A DNA stretch of 64,000 nt, from NCBI GenBank assembly GCA_017744715.1, contig JAGIAT010000008.1:230886-294885 (forward strand), written 5' to 3'. Positions within the stretch are counted from its first letter, which is position 1. Each line of letters opens with the position of its first letter. Below, piece by piece: positions 1 to 9,660 of this stretch. A program made the position numbers and the translations under genes. The stretch is from Niabella sp. GTDB taxonomy: Bacteria > Bacteroidota > Bacteroidia > Chitinophagales > Chitinophagaceae. The notes below the pieces were generated by a model, which saw only the letters and a program-made list of their open reading frames with translations, ran no database searches and was not told the origin of the DNA.

Positions 1-1
1 G

Positions 2-133
2 GCAAAAATATTTGTAAGCGGCATGAACCTGGTTACCTGGGATAACCTGGCGGTGGATGTGGATCCGGAGATGCTGGGGCAGGGATATCCCGTATTGAAA
101 TCCTGGTCTGCAGGTATTATGGTCAAATTTTAA
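2..133 (+). CDS. SusC-like TonB-dependent transporter, C-terminal end only
   Basis: The reading frame is open from the window edge to a TAA stop and gives the last 43 residues of a protein ending in VKF. The residues GMNLVTWDN and a final aromatic beta-strand are typical of the last strands of SusC/RagA outer-membrane barrels. It lies 11 bases before a SusD-like gene, the normal SusC-SusD order. It would be the TonB-driven transporter for the glycan handled by this locus. The rest of the gene is outside the window, so the identification rests mainly on context and the C-terminal pattern. Confidence 0.75.
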   Translation, partial: AKIFVSGMNLVTWDNLAVDVDPEMLGQGYPVLKSWSAGIMVKF

Positions 134-144
134 AACGGCAACAG

Positions 145-1866
145 ATGAAACTAATGAATAGGAAACCGGTTTGGATCAGCTGTCTTGCATTGCTGGTGAT
201 TCTGGCAAACAGCAGCTGCAAGAAATTTTTAGACCGCGAAGTGGAGTCCAATTATAAGGAAGACGAGGTGTTTGTGAACTATGACCGGATGCAGCAGGCG
301 GGCATTGGTGTATATGCCTTCCTGTACAATCGTTTTGGTTTTCAGCGGATCGATAACGCCATGCTGGCTTCTGCCTGCGACGAAGCCGATCATGCGGTGC
401 CGGCATCTGCCATCCAGAAATACAATACCGGTACCTGGACGGCCGCCTCCAACCCGGAAGATTGCTGGGCCTTTTTTTACCAGGGCATCCGCAGGGCCAA
501 TCTGTTTCTGGAAAACTCCGTCAACTACAAACAGATCATCTATCGGGATACATTGGATCCCGCCAATAAAAGCAGTTATGAGGCCAATGTGAAAGATATC
601 GCCTGGCTGCGCGCAGAAGTGCGCCTGTTGCGGGCCCTGTATTATTTTGAGCTCATCAAGCGGTATGGCGGTGTACCGCTGGTGGATAAATCTACTTATT
701 CGGATGAAGAGCTGAAACTGTTCAAACGGAAAACATTTGATGAATGTGCCGGCTTTATAAAGGCAGAATGCGACAGCGTATACCCGCAATTAAAAGATTC
801 CTGGGTGGGCTTCTCCTCAGATAAATGGAGGGGAAGGATCACACAGGGCGTAGCGCTGGCATTGAAGGCGCGTTTGTTGTTGTACGCGGCCAGTCCGTTG
901 AACAATCCTTCCAATGATCCTGCAAAATGGATCGCTGCCGCAAAAGCTGCACAGGAGATCATCGCATTGGGGAAATATGGATTACATAATAGTTACAGCG
1001 GCTTGTTCCGACTGGGTAATGGAGCTGATGGAAATACAGAAGTGATCTTTGCCATACAGGGCTGGGCCCGTAATGATTTTGAGCGGATGAACTACCCGGT
1101 GGGGTACAGCCAGGGCGGAGAAGGCAGCACCTGTCCTTCTCAAAACCTGGTAGATGCCTATGAGATGAAGGCCACCGGTATGGGAATCGGCGAGCCCGGG
1201 TCGGGTTATGATCCGGCCAATCCTTATGCCGGAAGAGATCCGCGGCTGGGTATGTCGGTCCTTACCAATAATACCACCTTCAAAAACCGCCCGGTAGAAA
1301 GCTGGGTAGGCGGGCTGGATGGTTTGGGCAAGCTCAACGCCACAACAACGGGCTATTATTTACGCAAGTTTATAGATGAGGGGCTTGACCTGGAAAAGAA
1401 CACCAGCAGTGTACATACCTGGGTATTGTTCCGGTATGCAGAAATTTTACTGGATTATGCCGAAGCCATGAATGAAGCGTATGGGCCCGAAGCATCCAGT
1501 GGGTATTCTATGACGGCGAAAGCTGCGGTAGACCGTGTACGGCAGCGATCAGGTGTGGGCATGCCCCTGCTGCCGCCCGGTCTTTCAAAAGATGAAATGC
1601 GGGCACGCATCCGGAATGAACGCCGCGTGGAGCTGGCATTTGAAGAGCATCGTTTTTTTGATGTGCGGAGATGGAAAATTGCGGAGCAAACAGAGAACCT
1701 GCCGCTGATGGCCATGCAGATCACAAAAACACCGGAAGGATCATTCAAATACCTGGTGCGGAAGGCAGAGGATCGCGTGTTTCAGCCGCGTATGTACTGG
1801 TATCCCATTCCGGAACAGGAAGTGTTAAAAAGTAACGGTAATCTTACACAGAGTCCGGGCTGGTAA
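145..1866 (+). CDS. SusD/RagB-family glycan-binding lipoprotein
   Basis: 573 residues with a lipoprotein signal: a hydrophobic stretch at about residues 9-22 followed by SSCKKFLD, so Cys25 would be lipidated and exposed on the outer membrane. Typical SusD features follow: an N-terminal TPR-like helical region with a WLRAEVRLLRALYYFEL-type segment (about 150-170), RYGGVPLV, and a C-terminal RNERRVELAFEEHRFFDVRRW signature (about 497-517) before the closing WYPIPEQE and SPGW. Together with the upstream SusC it forms the glycan capture and import complex. The length is normal for the family. The bound glycan cannot be predicted from the sequence. Confidence 0.95.
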   Translation: MKLMNRKPVWISCLALLVILANSSCKKFLDREVESNYKEDEVFVNYDRMQQAGIGVYAFLYNRFGFQRIDNAMLASACDEADHAVPASAIQKYNTGTWTAASNPEDCWAFFYQGIRRANLFLENSVNYKQIIYRDTLDPANKSSYEANVKDIAWLRAEVRLLRALYYFELIKRYGGVPLVDKSTYSDEELKLFKRKTFDECAGFIKAECDSVYPQLKDSWVGFSSDKWRGRITQGVALALKARLLLYAASPLNNPSNDPAKWIAAAKAAQEIIALGKYGLHNSYSGLFRLGNGADGNTEVIFAIQGWARNDFERMNYPVGYSQGGEGSTCPSQNLVDAYEMKATGMGIGEPGSGYDPANPYAGRDPRLGMSVLTNNTTFKNRPVESWVGGLDGLGKLNATTTGYYLRKFIDEGLDLEKNTSSVHTWVLFRYAEILLDYAEAMNEAYGPEASSGYSMTAKAAVDRVRQRSGVGMPLLPPGLSKDEMRARIRNERRVELAFEEHRFFDVRRWKIAEQTENLPLMAMQITKTPEGSFKYLVRKAEDRVFQPRMYWYPIPEQEVLKSNGNLTQSPGW

Positions 1867-1986
1867 GTGTTAAGGATAACGGGCGTCAATGGTGTGTGTG
1901 AACCATTAGGGTTATTAAGATCTTAATGGCCCTTAATACTTAATGTTTTTAAGCGGTACTTAATGAATTTTTAAAATAGGCTCTTT

Positions 1987-3594
1987 ATGAAAAGAAGATA
2001 TTATACAGTCTTTATTACGCTGAACCTGTTGTGGCTGCTTGTTGCCTGTAACAGGGCGCTCACATTCCCTGAGGGAGATAGTTTGCCATTACCGGAACTG
2101 GAAGGCGCTACCGCCCGGTTGCACTGGATCGGGCCGAAATACAAGGTAGCGGTACAGGCGATGATGAAGGATGAAAAAGGAATTAAAACGGTGCAGATGA
2201 AGAACGGTGAATGGCAGCTGGATACGGTTTTTAACGTAGGAAACCAGCCGTCGTTTTCCATACAGGACAGCTTCCTGGTGCCAAAGGATCTGAATCCTAC
2301 ACAACATACGCTGGAGTTCCGGATTACGAATAGCCAGGGTGGTTTGATCAGGAAATATGTAACAGTGGAAGACCTTTCTTCCGAAAACCTTATTGCCGGT
2401 TATAACCCGGATGAACTGCCGCCGGATATCAAGGTTGTAAAGCCTACGGTGACCAAATTCCTGGGATTTTCAGCCGCACCCATTAAAGTTGATTTTGAAG
2501 CAACCGTCAGCGACCTGGAAATTAGCAGCATAGAACTCAAACTTTGGGGTGAGGCCGCAGACGGCCAGGCGGTGAATCTTTCTGAAACCATTAACCCAAC
2601 AGATGAGGCCGCAAAAAAACAATATACATTGATAAAGAGCCTGGAGGTGCCGGCCGGAAAACCGGGGTTGTACCAGTACATCATCCGTTCAACGGATGCA
2701 AGCGGCAACAAAAAAACAGTTGGAGGTGAAGTTAGTGTGGGGTATCCCGATCGTCTTTATTTATCCGATGCGCTGAACGCTGCCGAGGTAACGGCACAGG
2801 GATACGACCAGGCCGGAGCTTGCCGGGGCATCGGTACTATTTATTCAATGAAAAAACAGGGAACCAATACCTTCCTGATCGATTATTATTATCCGGCGTC
2901 GGGAACGGACAATATCCGGTTCATCGCATTCATGGGGAACGACAAACCATTTAACAATACCGGTGGTACGCAGGCAGGGATCAATTATACCCTGGATGGG
3001 GGAAATGTTATCGGCTCAAGTTCAGCGGCACCGGGCAAGCTTACTGTGAACCTGCAGGAGGCCGGCTTTAAGCTGCCGGTCACGCAGAGGGGGTATTATC
3101 ATATCGCTGTTGATATGACGAACCGTACCATAACTGCAACACCGTATACGCCCACATTGCCGGTGGATGCAACAAAGTATCCGGGTTGGTCCGATGCCAG
3201 TCCCTGGGAATATATTTCAGTGACCGGGCCTACTATTACCGGAAGTGCCGGTGGCTGGACGGAAGCAGGAACTTCACCCAAATTAGTACGGGATCCGGGT
3301 AATAAATATTTATTTAGCGGTACTTTTCAAACCACCGGAGGCTCTTCAAACATGAGCCTGAATGCGCCGCTGGCTGTTTTGGGCGGGGATGTATGGGGTA
3401 AGGGATGGTTTCGCCTGGCGGCGGCACGTACAGCGATGAAAGATGATTATGGTGATTTGATCACCACCGTGGGTGCGGTAGGGGCCAGTTCCGGTGGTGC
3501 CAACTGGGGCTTTTCAACCAGTCCGGCTGGTACCTACAAAGCGTCTTATGACCTGGTGCTGCAGCGGTTCCGGATCGTAAGAACGGGGAATTAA
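1987..3594 (+). CDS. SusE/SusF-like surface glycan-binding lipoprotein
   Basis: 535 residues; the start MKRRYYTVF leads a hydrophobic segment ending LLVACNRA, a lipobox with Cys21. The body is beta-rich and seems to hold several immunoglobulin-like or starch-binding-like modules: about 25-130, 135-255 (both with DLE/TDASGNK-type Ig strands), 255-390 and 395-535. The last two resemble each other, each ending in a strand followed by TITATPYT or RFRIVRTGN, as in SusE/SusF outer-membrane proteins. Position directly after susD supports a role as an accessory surface glycan-binding protein. I do not recognise a catalytic motif. A 120-base gap rich in CTTAATG words separates it from susD. Confidence 0.75.
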   Translation: MKRRYYTVFITLNLLWLLVACNRALTFPEGDSLPLPELEGATARLHWIGPKYKVAVQAMMKDEKGIKTVQMKNGEWQLDTVFNVGNQPSFSIQDSFLVPKDLNPTQHTLEFRITNSQGGLIRKYVTVEDLSSENLIAGYNPDELPPDIKVVKPTVTKFLGFSAAPIKVDFEATVSDLEISSIELKLWGEAADGQAVNLSETINPTDEAAKKQYTLIKSLEVPAGKPGLYQYIIRSTDASGNKKTVGGEVSVGYPDRLYLSDALNAAEVTAQGYDQAGACRGIGTIYSMKKQGTNTFLIDYYYPASGTDNIRFIAFMGNDKPFNNTGGTQAGINYTLDGGNVIGSSSAAPGKLTVNLQEAGFKLPVTQRGYYHIAVDMTNRTITATPYTPTLPVDATKYPGWSDASPWEYISVTGPTITGSAGGWTEAGTSPKLVRDPGNKYLFSGTFQTTGGSSNMSLNAPLAVLGGDVWGKGWFRLAAARTAMKDDYGDLITTVGAVGASSGGANWGFSTSPAGTYKASYDLVLQRFRIVRTGN

Positions 3595-3627
3595 GAGGGG
3601 CAAGCTTTTCCTGGCTGGTGAACGCGA

Positions 3628-3890
3628 ATGTTTTGATGTGTATTAGTTCTGCGGAAGATCAGCGTGATCTGCGGGCGCTTTTCCCCGCTGATGAGCGCAG
3701 ATTGTTTTCCGCTGAAGAACGCGGATGTTTTGATGTGTATTAGTTCTGCGGAAGATCGGCGCGATCTGCGGGCGCTTTTTCCCGCTGATGTACGCAGATT
3801 GTTTTCCGCTGATGAGCGCAGATGTTTTGATGTGTATCAGTTCTGCGGAAGATCGGCGCGATCTGCGGGGGCTTTTCCCGCTGATGTATA
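3628..3890 (+). repeat. 97-bp tandem repeat, about 2.7 copies
   Basis: The unit beginning GATGTTTTGATGTGTATTAG recurs at about 3628, 3725 and 3822, an exact 97-base period, with the last copy cut short. Inside each unit the sequence reads CTGCGG...GATCTGCGGG...CCGCTGATG..CGCAGAT, which on the other strand is the ATCTGCGT-NN-ATCAGCGG theme also found at 54855-55127. It fills the gap between the SusE/F-like gene and the GH30 gene. Short open frames in it are by-products of the repeat. Confidence 0.85.
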
Positions 3891-3908
3891 ACCTGAATAT
3901 GTAATCGG

Positions 3909-5534
3909 ATGAAATTTTTTAAGAACAGATCGGAAAGTAAACAAGCGATAAAAAGAATAGTAAAGAAAGCCGGTTGTGTCTTTGTATTGACGCACATCCT
4001 CCCGCTTCTTTGGGCCTGCGATAAAAAGCCTGCCGGGAAAGAACCCGGTGCCATTAAGCCTCCGGAAAAAATAACGGTGACTATTTATCCTTCGCAGGAG
4101 CAGCAAACCATGCACAGCTTTGGGGCTTCCGACTGCTGGACGGCAAAGTTCATCGGCAACTGGCAGGATGAACAGAAAAAGAACAAAATTGCCGACCTGC
4201 TCTTTAGCATGGATACGTTAAAAGACGGAAGTCCTGCGGGTATCGGCCTCTCATTGTGGCGGTTTAACATCGGCAGCGGAAGTTTTGAACAGGGCGCTGC
4301 AAGCAATATAAAGGACGAGTGGCGGAGAGAGGAGTGCTTTCTGAATGCTGATGGTACGTACGACTGGAGCAAACAAAAAGGCCAGCAATGGTTTTTAGAA
4401 GCGGCGAAAAAACGCGGCGTTGCCTATACGCTGGGTTTTTCGCTTACACCGCCGGTTTTTATGACGCAGAACGGCAAAGCTTACAATGCTTCCGGTGGCA
4501 CGCAGATGAACATAAAGGACGGGATGATGGATGATTATGCCGGTTTTTTAGCAAAAGTGACGGAGCACCTTAAGTTTAATTTTCTGAGCCCGGTAAATGA
4601 GCCGCAATGGAAATGGGGAAAAGCAGATGGCGCCGGCCAGGAAGGTACCCAGGCCCTCAATACGGAGACCGCTGCCCTGGTAAAGGCCATTGCGCCAAAG
4701 ATGGGCAATACGAATGCAAAGATCGTGGTGGGTGAAGCCGGACAGTGGGATTATATCTTTGGAAAAAATGAAGCAGGTTCCGGTGATCAGGCCCGCCAGT
4801 TTTTTACACCGGGAACCCCCACCTATATCGGCGGCCTGCCGCAGGTTGCCGGCATTATCTCCGCACACAGTTATTTTACAACCTGCCCGGACGCAACAGC
4901 TATTGCTATACGGCAGCAGGTGCATTCAGTAGCACAGCAACTCGCGCCCTTACAGACATGGCAAACAGAATTTGGTATCCTTGGCAATATCTGTAATCAA
5001 TACAAGGGCGCACCGCGCAATACCGGTATCGATTACGGTCTTTATGTTGCCAAAGTGATCCATTATGATCTTACCGTTGCCAATACCACGTCCTGGCAAT
5101 GGTGGCTGGCCATGAGCCCTTATGATTATAGTGATGCGCTGGTTTACATCAATGCGCCCTCCGGTAAGATCGATGTGCCGGGGTGCAAAACAGACGGCAT
5201 CGTTTCAGACTCCAAACAACTTTGGGCCTTTGGCAACTTCGCCCGTTTTGTACGGCCGGGAATGCAGCGGATTGCAGCAACAGTATCCGGGAAGACAGAT
5301 ACAGAGAACATCCTGGTATCAGCCTATAAAGACGCGAATACAAAGCAGGCGGTTGTGGTATTGATCAATCCGCTGGACCAGGAGCAGACCGTACAATTAA
5401 AGGGTATAGCAAATGGCCCGCTTACAACTTATACCACAGATGGTACACGCAACCTGAAACATGCAGTGGTAAAGGCGGGCGAAATAAGTCTCCCCTCCAA
5501 ATCAGTAATAACCATAACCGGCATGTACCGGTAA
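3909..5534 (+). CDS. GH30-family glycoside hydrolase
   Basis: 541 residues with an N-terminal lipoprotein-like signal (LLPLLWACDKK, Cys37). The fold signature of GH30 is clear: QQTMHSFGASDCW near residue 65-77 opens the (beta/alpha)8 barrel, the acid/base is Glu231 in LSPVNEPQW, and the nucleophile is Glu354 in WQTEFGIL. The C-terminal part (about 440-541) is the usual side beta-sandwich. The SPVNEPQW type is seen in endo-beta-1,6-galactanase-like GH30 enzymes, but xylanase or glucanase activity is also possible. It would act on the cell surface. It is followed after 23 bases by a GH2 gene, so it is probably in the same operon. Confidence 0.88.
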   Translation: MKFFKNRSESKQAIKRIVKKAGCVFVLTHILPLLWACDKKPAGKEPGAIKPPEKITVTIYPSQEQQTMHSFGASDCWTAKFIGNWQDEQKKNKIADLLFSMDTLKDGSPAGIGLSLWRFNIGSGSFEQGAASNIKDEWRREECFLNADGTYDWSKQKGQQWFLEAAKKRGVAYTLGFSLTPPVFMTQNGKAYNASGGTQMNIKDGMMDDYAGFLAKVTEHLKFNFLSPVNEPQWKWGKADGAGQEGTQALNTETAALVKAIAPKMGNTNAKIVVGEAGQWDYIFGKNEAGSGDQARQFFTPGTPTYIGGLPQVAGIISAHSYFTTCPDATAIAIRQQVHSVAQQLAPLQTWQTEFGILGNICNQYKGAPRNTGIDYGLYVAKVIHYDLTVANTTSWQWWLAMSPYDYSDALVYINAPSGKIDVPGCKTDGIVSDSKQLWAFGNFARFVRPGMQRIAATVSGKTDTENILVSAYKDANTKQAVVVLINPLDQEQTVQLKGIANGPLTTYTTDGTRNLKHAVVKAGEISLPSKSVITITGMYR

Positions 5535-5557
5535 TAACAGCAACTTTTTTTGAGCAG

Positions 5558-8338
5558 ATGATGAAAAGGATTTCCGTTTATTGGATGACAGCAGTATTAC
5601 TGGGCATGGGGTTTACCGCACTGGCACAGCAAGGTAAAGATGCCTTCCGTAAAACATTAGGGTTGGAAGGGGTGTGGAAGTTTAAACTGGATCCCTTTGA
5701 AACAGGAGTAAACAGCAATGGCGTGCAGTTGTTGCCATCGCTGGCAGAAACGATCACATTGCCTGGTTCCACCGATCAGGCAGGCAAAGGCTATAAGACA
5801 CAGGGCATGACCTCGCTGCGTCTGACACGTGCATTTGAATACAAGGGCATTGCCTGGTATGAAAAAGAGATCGAAGTGCCGGAGCAGTGGAAAGATAAGG
5901 AGATAGAGTTGTTTCTCGAACGGGCGCACTGGCAAACCGATGTATGGGTCAACGACCGGCGGGCAGGTAAGCGGGAAAGTCTTTCCGTACCACACCGGTA
6001 TCTAATCACATCGCTGCTGCAGCCCGGCAAGAAAAATAAAATAAGGATCCGGGTCAACAATGACAAGATCTACGATATTGAATATGCACATGCCATCAGC
6101 GCGGAAACGCAAACCAACTGGAATGGGATCATTGGAAAAATAGAACTGCGTGCGTTTGATAAAGTACATATTGCCGGTATACAGGCGTATCCGGATGCAG
6201 CAAAGGGAACGGTAACGTTGAAGATCGATATTCAAAACAGCAACCGTAAATCCGTTGAAGGCACCATACGGTGTAACGGTGCTGTGGAACATACTGCAAT
6301 GCCGCAACAGGTTCCGGAACGAAGCTTCCGTTTCTCCGGGGCAGATTCCCTGATAACCGTTACGGCGGAAATGCCGCTGGGAACACCGGTTCGGTTATGG
6401 GATGAATTTAGTCCCGCATTGTACCGGTTGCAGCTGACATTGAATGCCACCGGAAATGCACAGCAATATAATGATGAAGCCGAAGTAACCTTCGGTGTGC
6501 GCGATCTTGCAACGCAGGGTACCCGTTTTGTTTTTAACGGCAAACCTGCATTTATCAGGGGCACGGTGAACTCTTCGGAGTTTCCGCTCACCGGGTATCC
6601 GCCGGCGGATAAGGAGGAGTGGATCCGGATCTTTACCACCTGTAAAAATTATGGATTAAACGCGATGCGCTTTCATACCTGGTGCCCGCCGGAAGCGGCT
6701 TTTGAGGCAGCAGATGAACTGGGCTTTTACCTGCAGGTAGAAAATCCTGATTGGCGGTTTACCATTGGTAAGGACAGTGCCGTAAATGGATTCTTGCGCA
6801 GAGAGGGAGAAGCCATTTTAAATGCCTATGGCAACCACCCGTCATTTATCATGTTTTGCGAAGGTAATGAGCTGGTAGGTCCGGCTGTAAAAGAATTCCT
6901 GACGGTGCAGGTTACGCACTGGAAACAATTGGATCCGCGCCGGCTTTACACCGGAAGTGCAGCGTACCCGCTTATTGATGCGAATGATTATCATGTACTG
7001 TATGGCGCGCGACCGCACCGCTGGAAGGAAGGACTCAAAAGCCGGTTCAATGTAAAGGCACTGGATACCCGTTATGATTATTCGGATTATGTAGTCAAGA
7101 ACAAAGTACCCATGATCACGCATGAGATCGGTCAGTGGTGCGTGTATCCCAACTTTAAAGAAATTCCGAAATATACCGGTGTATTGAAACCGTATAATTA
7201 TGAACTGTTCCGCGAGTTGTTGCGCGAGCGCAATATGCTGGACCAGGCGGAAGATTTTATGATGGCCTCCGGAAAGTTCCAGGTCATCCAGAAAAAAGAA
7301 GAAGTAGAGTCTTACCTGCGTACCCCCGGACTGGGTGGTTATCACATGTTGCAATTGAATGATTTTCCGGGTCAGGGTACCGCACCGGTAGGCGTGGTGG
7401 ATATCTTCTGGGATCCCAAGCCTTACACCACAGCGGCGGCTTTCCGCAGATTTCAAAATACAAGGGTGCCGTTATTAAGAACGGATGGTTTTACCTGGAC
7501 GAATGCACAAACCTTTACCGCAACGGCGCAGTTTGCCAATTTCGACAGTGCTGCATTGAAAGGTGCCATTGCGGAATGGTGGCTCCGCTTTCCGGATGGT
7601 ACGGTATATGCATCGGGAAGTTTTGCCCCGGCTGATATACCGGTGGGCAGTCCGTTCACGCTGGGGGAGATCGCCGTTCCGCTGGATAAGATCAAAACGG
7701 CTGTACAATTAAAACTTACGATCGGCATTCGGGGTACAACTTGTAGCAATGACTGGAATGTATGGGTATATCCGCAAAAACAACCGGAGGTGGATCCGGG
7801 TAAGGTGTTGATAGCCGATAGCTGGAATGAGCGGGTGGCAGCTGTTTTGGAGAAAGGAGGTAATGTGTTGTTGCTGGCCGATACGGCAAAAGTGAATACC
7901 GATGCGGCACCCGGGTTTTCGGGCATTTCCTGGAATACGGTTTGGTCTGGTATGCCGCCGAACCTGCTGGGCATCCTTTGTGATCCGCAGCATCCGGCAT
8001 TGCAGTACTTCCCAACGGCCTTTCATTCCGACTGGCAGTGGTGGGACCTGGTGGCCCACTCAAGACCCATGGTGCTGGAACATTTCCCGTATGGGTTTAA
8101 ACCCCTGGTACAGATGATCCCCGACTGGAACAATCCCCGTAAGATCAGCCTGTTGTTTGAAGCACGCGTGGGTAAAGGCAAATTGCTGGTTTCGGCCATC
8201 GATCTGAAACACCAGCTGGATCAGCGTCCGGTGGCAAGGCAATTGTTGTACAGCCTGAAGAAGTATATCGGCAGCGATGCATTTGCGCCAACAGAAGAGC
8301 TGTCCCCGGCATTGTTACACCAGTTGTTCAAAAAATAA
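5558..8338 (+). CDS. GH2-family exo-glycosidase (copy 1)
   Basis: 926 residues with a signal peptide ending ALAQQ. Domain order is that of GH2: a jelly-roll sugar-binding domain (about 30-200, including VWVNDRRAGK), an Ig-like domain (about 205-315), a TIM barrel (about 320-620) and a long C-terminal region. The acid/base should be Glu438 in CEGNELVG and the nucleophile Glu523 in ITHEIGQW. The C-terminal 200 residues contain a domain resembling a glutamine-amidotransferase-like fold seen in some GH2 relatives. The likely activity is release of a terminal beta-linked sugar (glucuronide, galactoside or similar); I cannot choose. It is paralogous to the GH2 at 16631-19408, sharing HEIGQ..VYPN and FHSDWQWWDL. 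Confidence 0.88.
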   Translation: MMKRISVYWMTAVLLGMGFTALAQQGKDAFRKTLGLEGVWKFKLDPFETGVNSNGVQLLPSLAETITLPGSTDQAGKGYKTQGMTSLRLTRAFEYKGIAWYEKEIEVPEQWKDKEIELFLERAHWQTDVWVNDRRAGKRESLSVPHRYLITSLLQPGKKNKIRIRVNNDKIYDIEYAHAISAETQTNWNGIIGKIELRAFDKVHIAGIQAYPDAAKGTVTLKIDIQNSNRKSVEGTIRCNGAVEHTAMPQQVPERSFRFSGADSLITVTAEMPLGTPVRLWDEFSPALYRLQLTLNATGNAQQYNDEAEVTFGVRDLATQGTRFVFNGKPAFIRGTVNSSEFPLTGYPPADKEEWIRIFTTCKNYGLNAMRFHTWCPPEAAFEAADELGFYLQVENPDWRFTIGKDSAVNGFLRREGEAILNAYGNHPSFIMFCEGNELVGPAVKEFLTVQVTHWKQLDPRRLYTGSAAYPLIDANDYHVLYGARPHRWKEGLKSRFNVKALDTRYDYSDYVVKNKVPMITHEIGQWCVYPNFKEIPKYTGVLKPYNYELFRELLRERNMLDQAEDFMMASGKFQVIQKKEEVESYLRTPGLGGYHMLQLNDFPGQGTAPVGVVDIFWDPKPYTTAAAFRRFQNTRVPLLRTDGFTWTNAQTFTATAQFANFDSAALKGAIAEWWLRFPDGTVYASGSFAPADIPVGSPFTLGEIAVPLDKIKTAVQLKLTIGIRGTTCSNDWNVWVYPQKQPEVDPGKVLIADSWNERVAAVLEKGGNVLLLADTAKVNTDAAPGFSGISWNTVWSGMPPNLLGILCDPQHPALQYFPTAFHSDWQWWDLVAHSRPMVLEHFPYGFKPLVQMIPDWNNPRKISLLFEARVGKGKLLVSAIDLKHQLDQRPVARQLLYSLKKYIGSDAFAPTEELSPALLHQLFKK

Positions 8339-8352
8339 ATTGGGAGAAAGGC

Positions 8353-9627
8353 ATGAAGCGTTGTTTTAAGAAGATTTTAATCGGTAGTTACCTTTTGTTA
8401 TTGGCAGCAGCACCATTATCGGTAAAGGCCCAGAAACAGCGCCGGGTACAACCGCGCGCGGAGGTGCAGGCGATGGTGACAGAAAGCTTACAGGCTTCCG
8501 TGCACCAGTATCACTATTTAAAACAACAGCTAAAGCCGGATCAGTGGCCCCGGACCTTTGAGAACGGGAAGTTACAGACAGTAACGCCCTATGCGTGGAC
8601 GGGCGGCTTTTATCCCGGCGGCCTATTGTATCTCTATGAATTTTCGCACGATCATAATTTATTGAAAGAGGCCAGGGCCAGACTGGAAAAGATGGAACCG
8701 CTGAAAACGGTAACGGCGCATCACGATCTCGGATTTATGATGTATTGCAGTTTTGGGAATGCGTACCGCTTATTTGAAAAGCCGGAGTATAAAGCGATCC
8801 TGGTGCGTTCCGCGCAATCGCTGGCCCGTCGCTTTGATCCGCGGGTAGGCTGCATCCAATCCTGGGATCAGGTAAAATCCCTGGATGGGAAGCGGCTGCT
8901 GAAATTCCCGGTGATCATCGATAATATGATGAACCTGGAACTGTTGTTCTTTGCCTCAAAAGCAACGGGGGAGCCACTTTATAAAGATATAGCAATCAAA
9001 CATGCAGAGATGACCATGAAGAATCATGTGCGTCCTGATTTCAGCTGCTATCATGTGGTAGACTACGATGTAGAAACCGGCGCGGTAAAGAGCCGGGAAA
9101 CACAGCAGGGATTCTCCGATAACTCCGCCTGGTCGCGTGGTCAGGCCTGGGGCATCTATGGGTTTACCATGGTATACCGCGAAACAAAGGATGCCCGCTT
9201 TTTACAAACCGCTAAAGGCATGGCCGATTTTTTCCTGAACCATCCCAACCTGCCAAAGGATAAGATCCCTTATTGGGATTTTAATGTAGGGCAGGCGGGC
9301 TTTGATCCGCCCTGGAACTTCGATCCGTTGAAATATCAGCCGGTTCCGCGGGATGCTTCAGCGGCGGCAATCACTGTATCTGCATTACTGGAGCTGGCCG
9401 GATATGTGGATCGTAAGACGGGCGACCGTTACCAGCGCACGGCAGAAGCCATGCTGCAATCACTGTCATCACCGGCTTATCGTGCAGTAACAGGAGAGAA
9501 CGGCGGGTTTGTCCTCAAACATGCATCAGGTGGCGTACCGGGAAATATTGAGGTGGATGTGCCGTTGATTTACGCAGACTATTATTATCTTGAAGCGCTT
9601 ATGCGTTACCGGGCGCTCAAAAAATAG
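8353..9627 (+). CDS. GH88 unsaturated uronyl hydrolase (copy 1)
   Basis: 424 residues with a signal peptide (ALSVKAQ-type cleavage near residue 27), so periplasmic. GH88 enzymes hydrate and release 4,5-unsaturated uronic acid from oligosaccharides made by polysaccharide lyases. The two catalytic Asp motifs are visible: HHDLGFMMYCSFG and IIDNMMNLELLF, along with SAWSRGQAWGIYGFTM and the C-terminal GGFVLKH and DVPLIYADYYYLEAL. It starts 14 bases after the GH2 gene and is followed by a PL8 lyase, which is just the enzyme that would make its substrate. A close paralogue lies at 12674-13894; this copy carries an extra short loop before IIDNMMN. Confidence 0.93.
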   Translation: MKRCFKKILIGSYLLLLAAAPLSVKAQKQRRVQPRAEVQAMVTESLQASVHQYHYLKQQLKPDQWPRTFENGKLQTVTPYAWTGGFYPGGLLYLYEFSHDHNLLKEARARLEKMEPLKTVTAHHDLGFMMYCSFGNAYRLFEKPEYKAILVRSAQSLARRFDPRVGCIQSWDQVKSLDGKRLLKFPVIIDNMMNLELLFFASKATGEPLYKDIAIKHAEMTMKNHVRPDFSCYHVVDYDVETGAVKSRETQQGFSDNSAWSRGQAWGIYGFTMVYRETKDARFLQTAKGMADFFLNHPNLPKDKIPYWDFNVGQAGFDPPWNFDPLKYQPVPRDASAAAITVSALLELAGYVDRKTGDRYQRTAEAMLQSLSSPAYRAVTGENGGFVLKHASGGVPGNIEVDVPLIYADYYYLEALMRYRALKK

Positions 9628-9660
9628 GAGGCAGTGCTTTTTGATTACAGAAAATAAGAT

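Noticed and set aside
3664..3891. A 75-codon frame in the 97-bp repeat
   Set aside because: The predicted peptide simply repeats with the DNA; it is not a gene.
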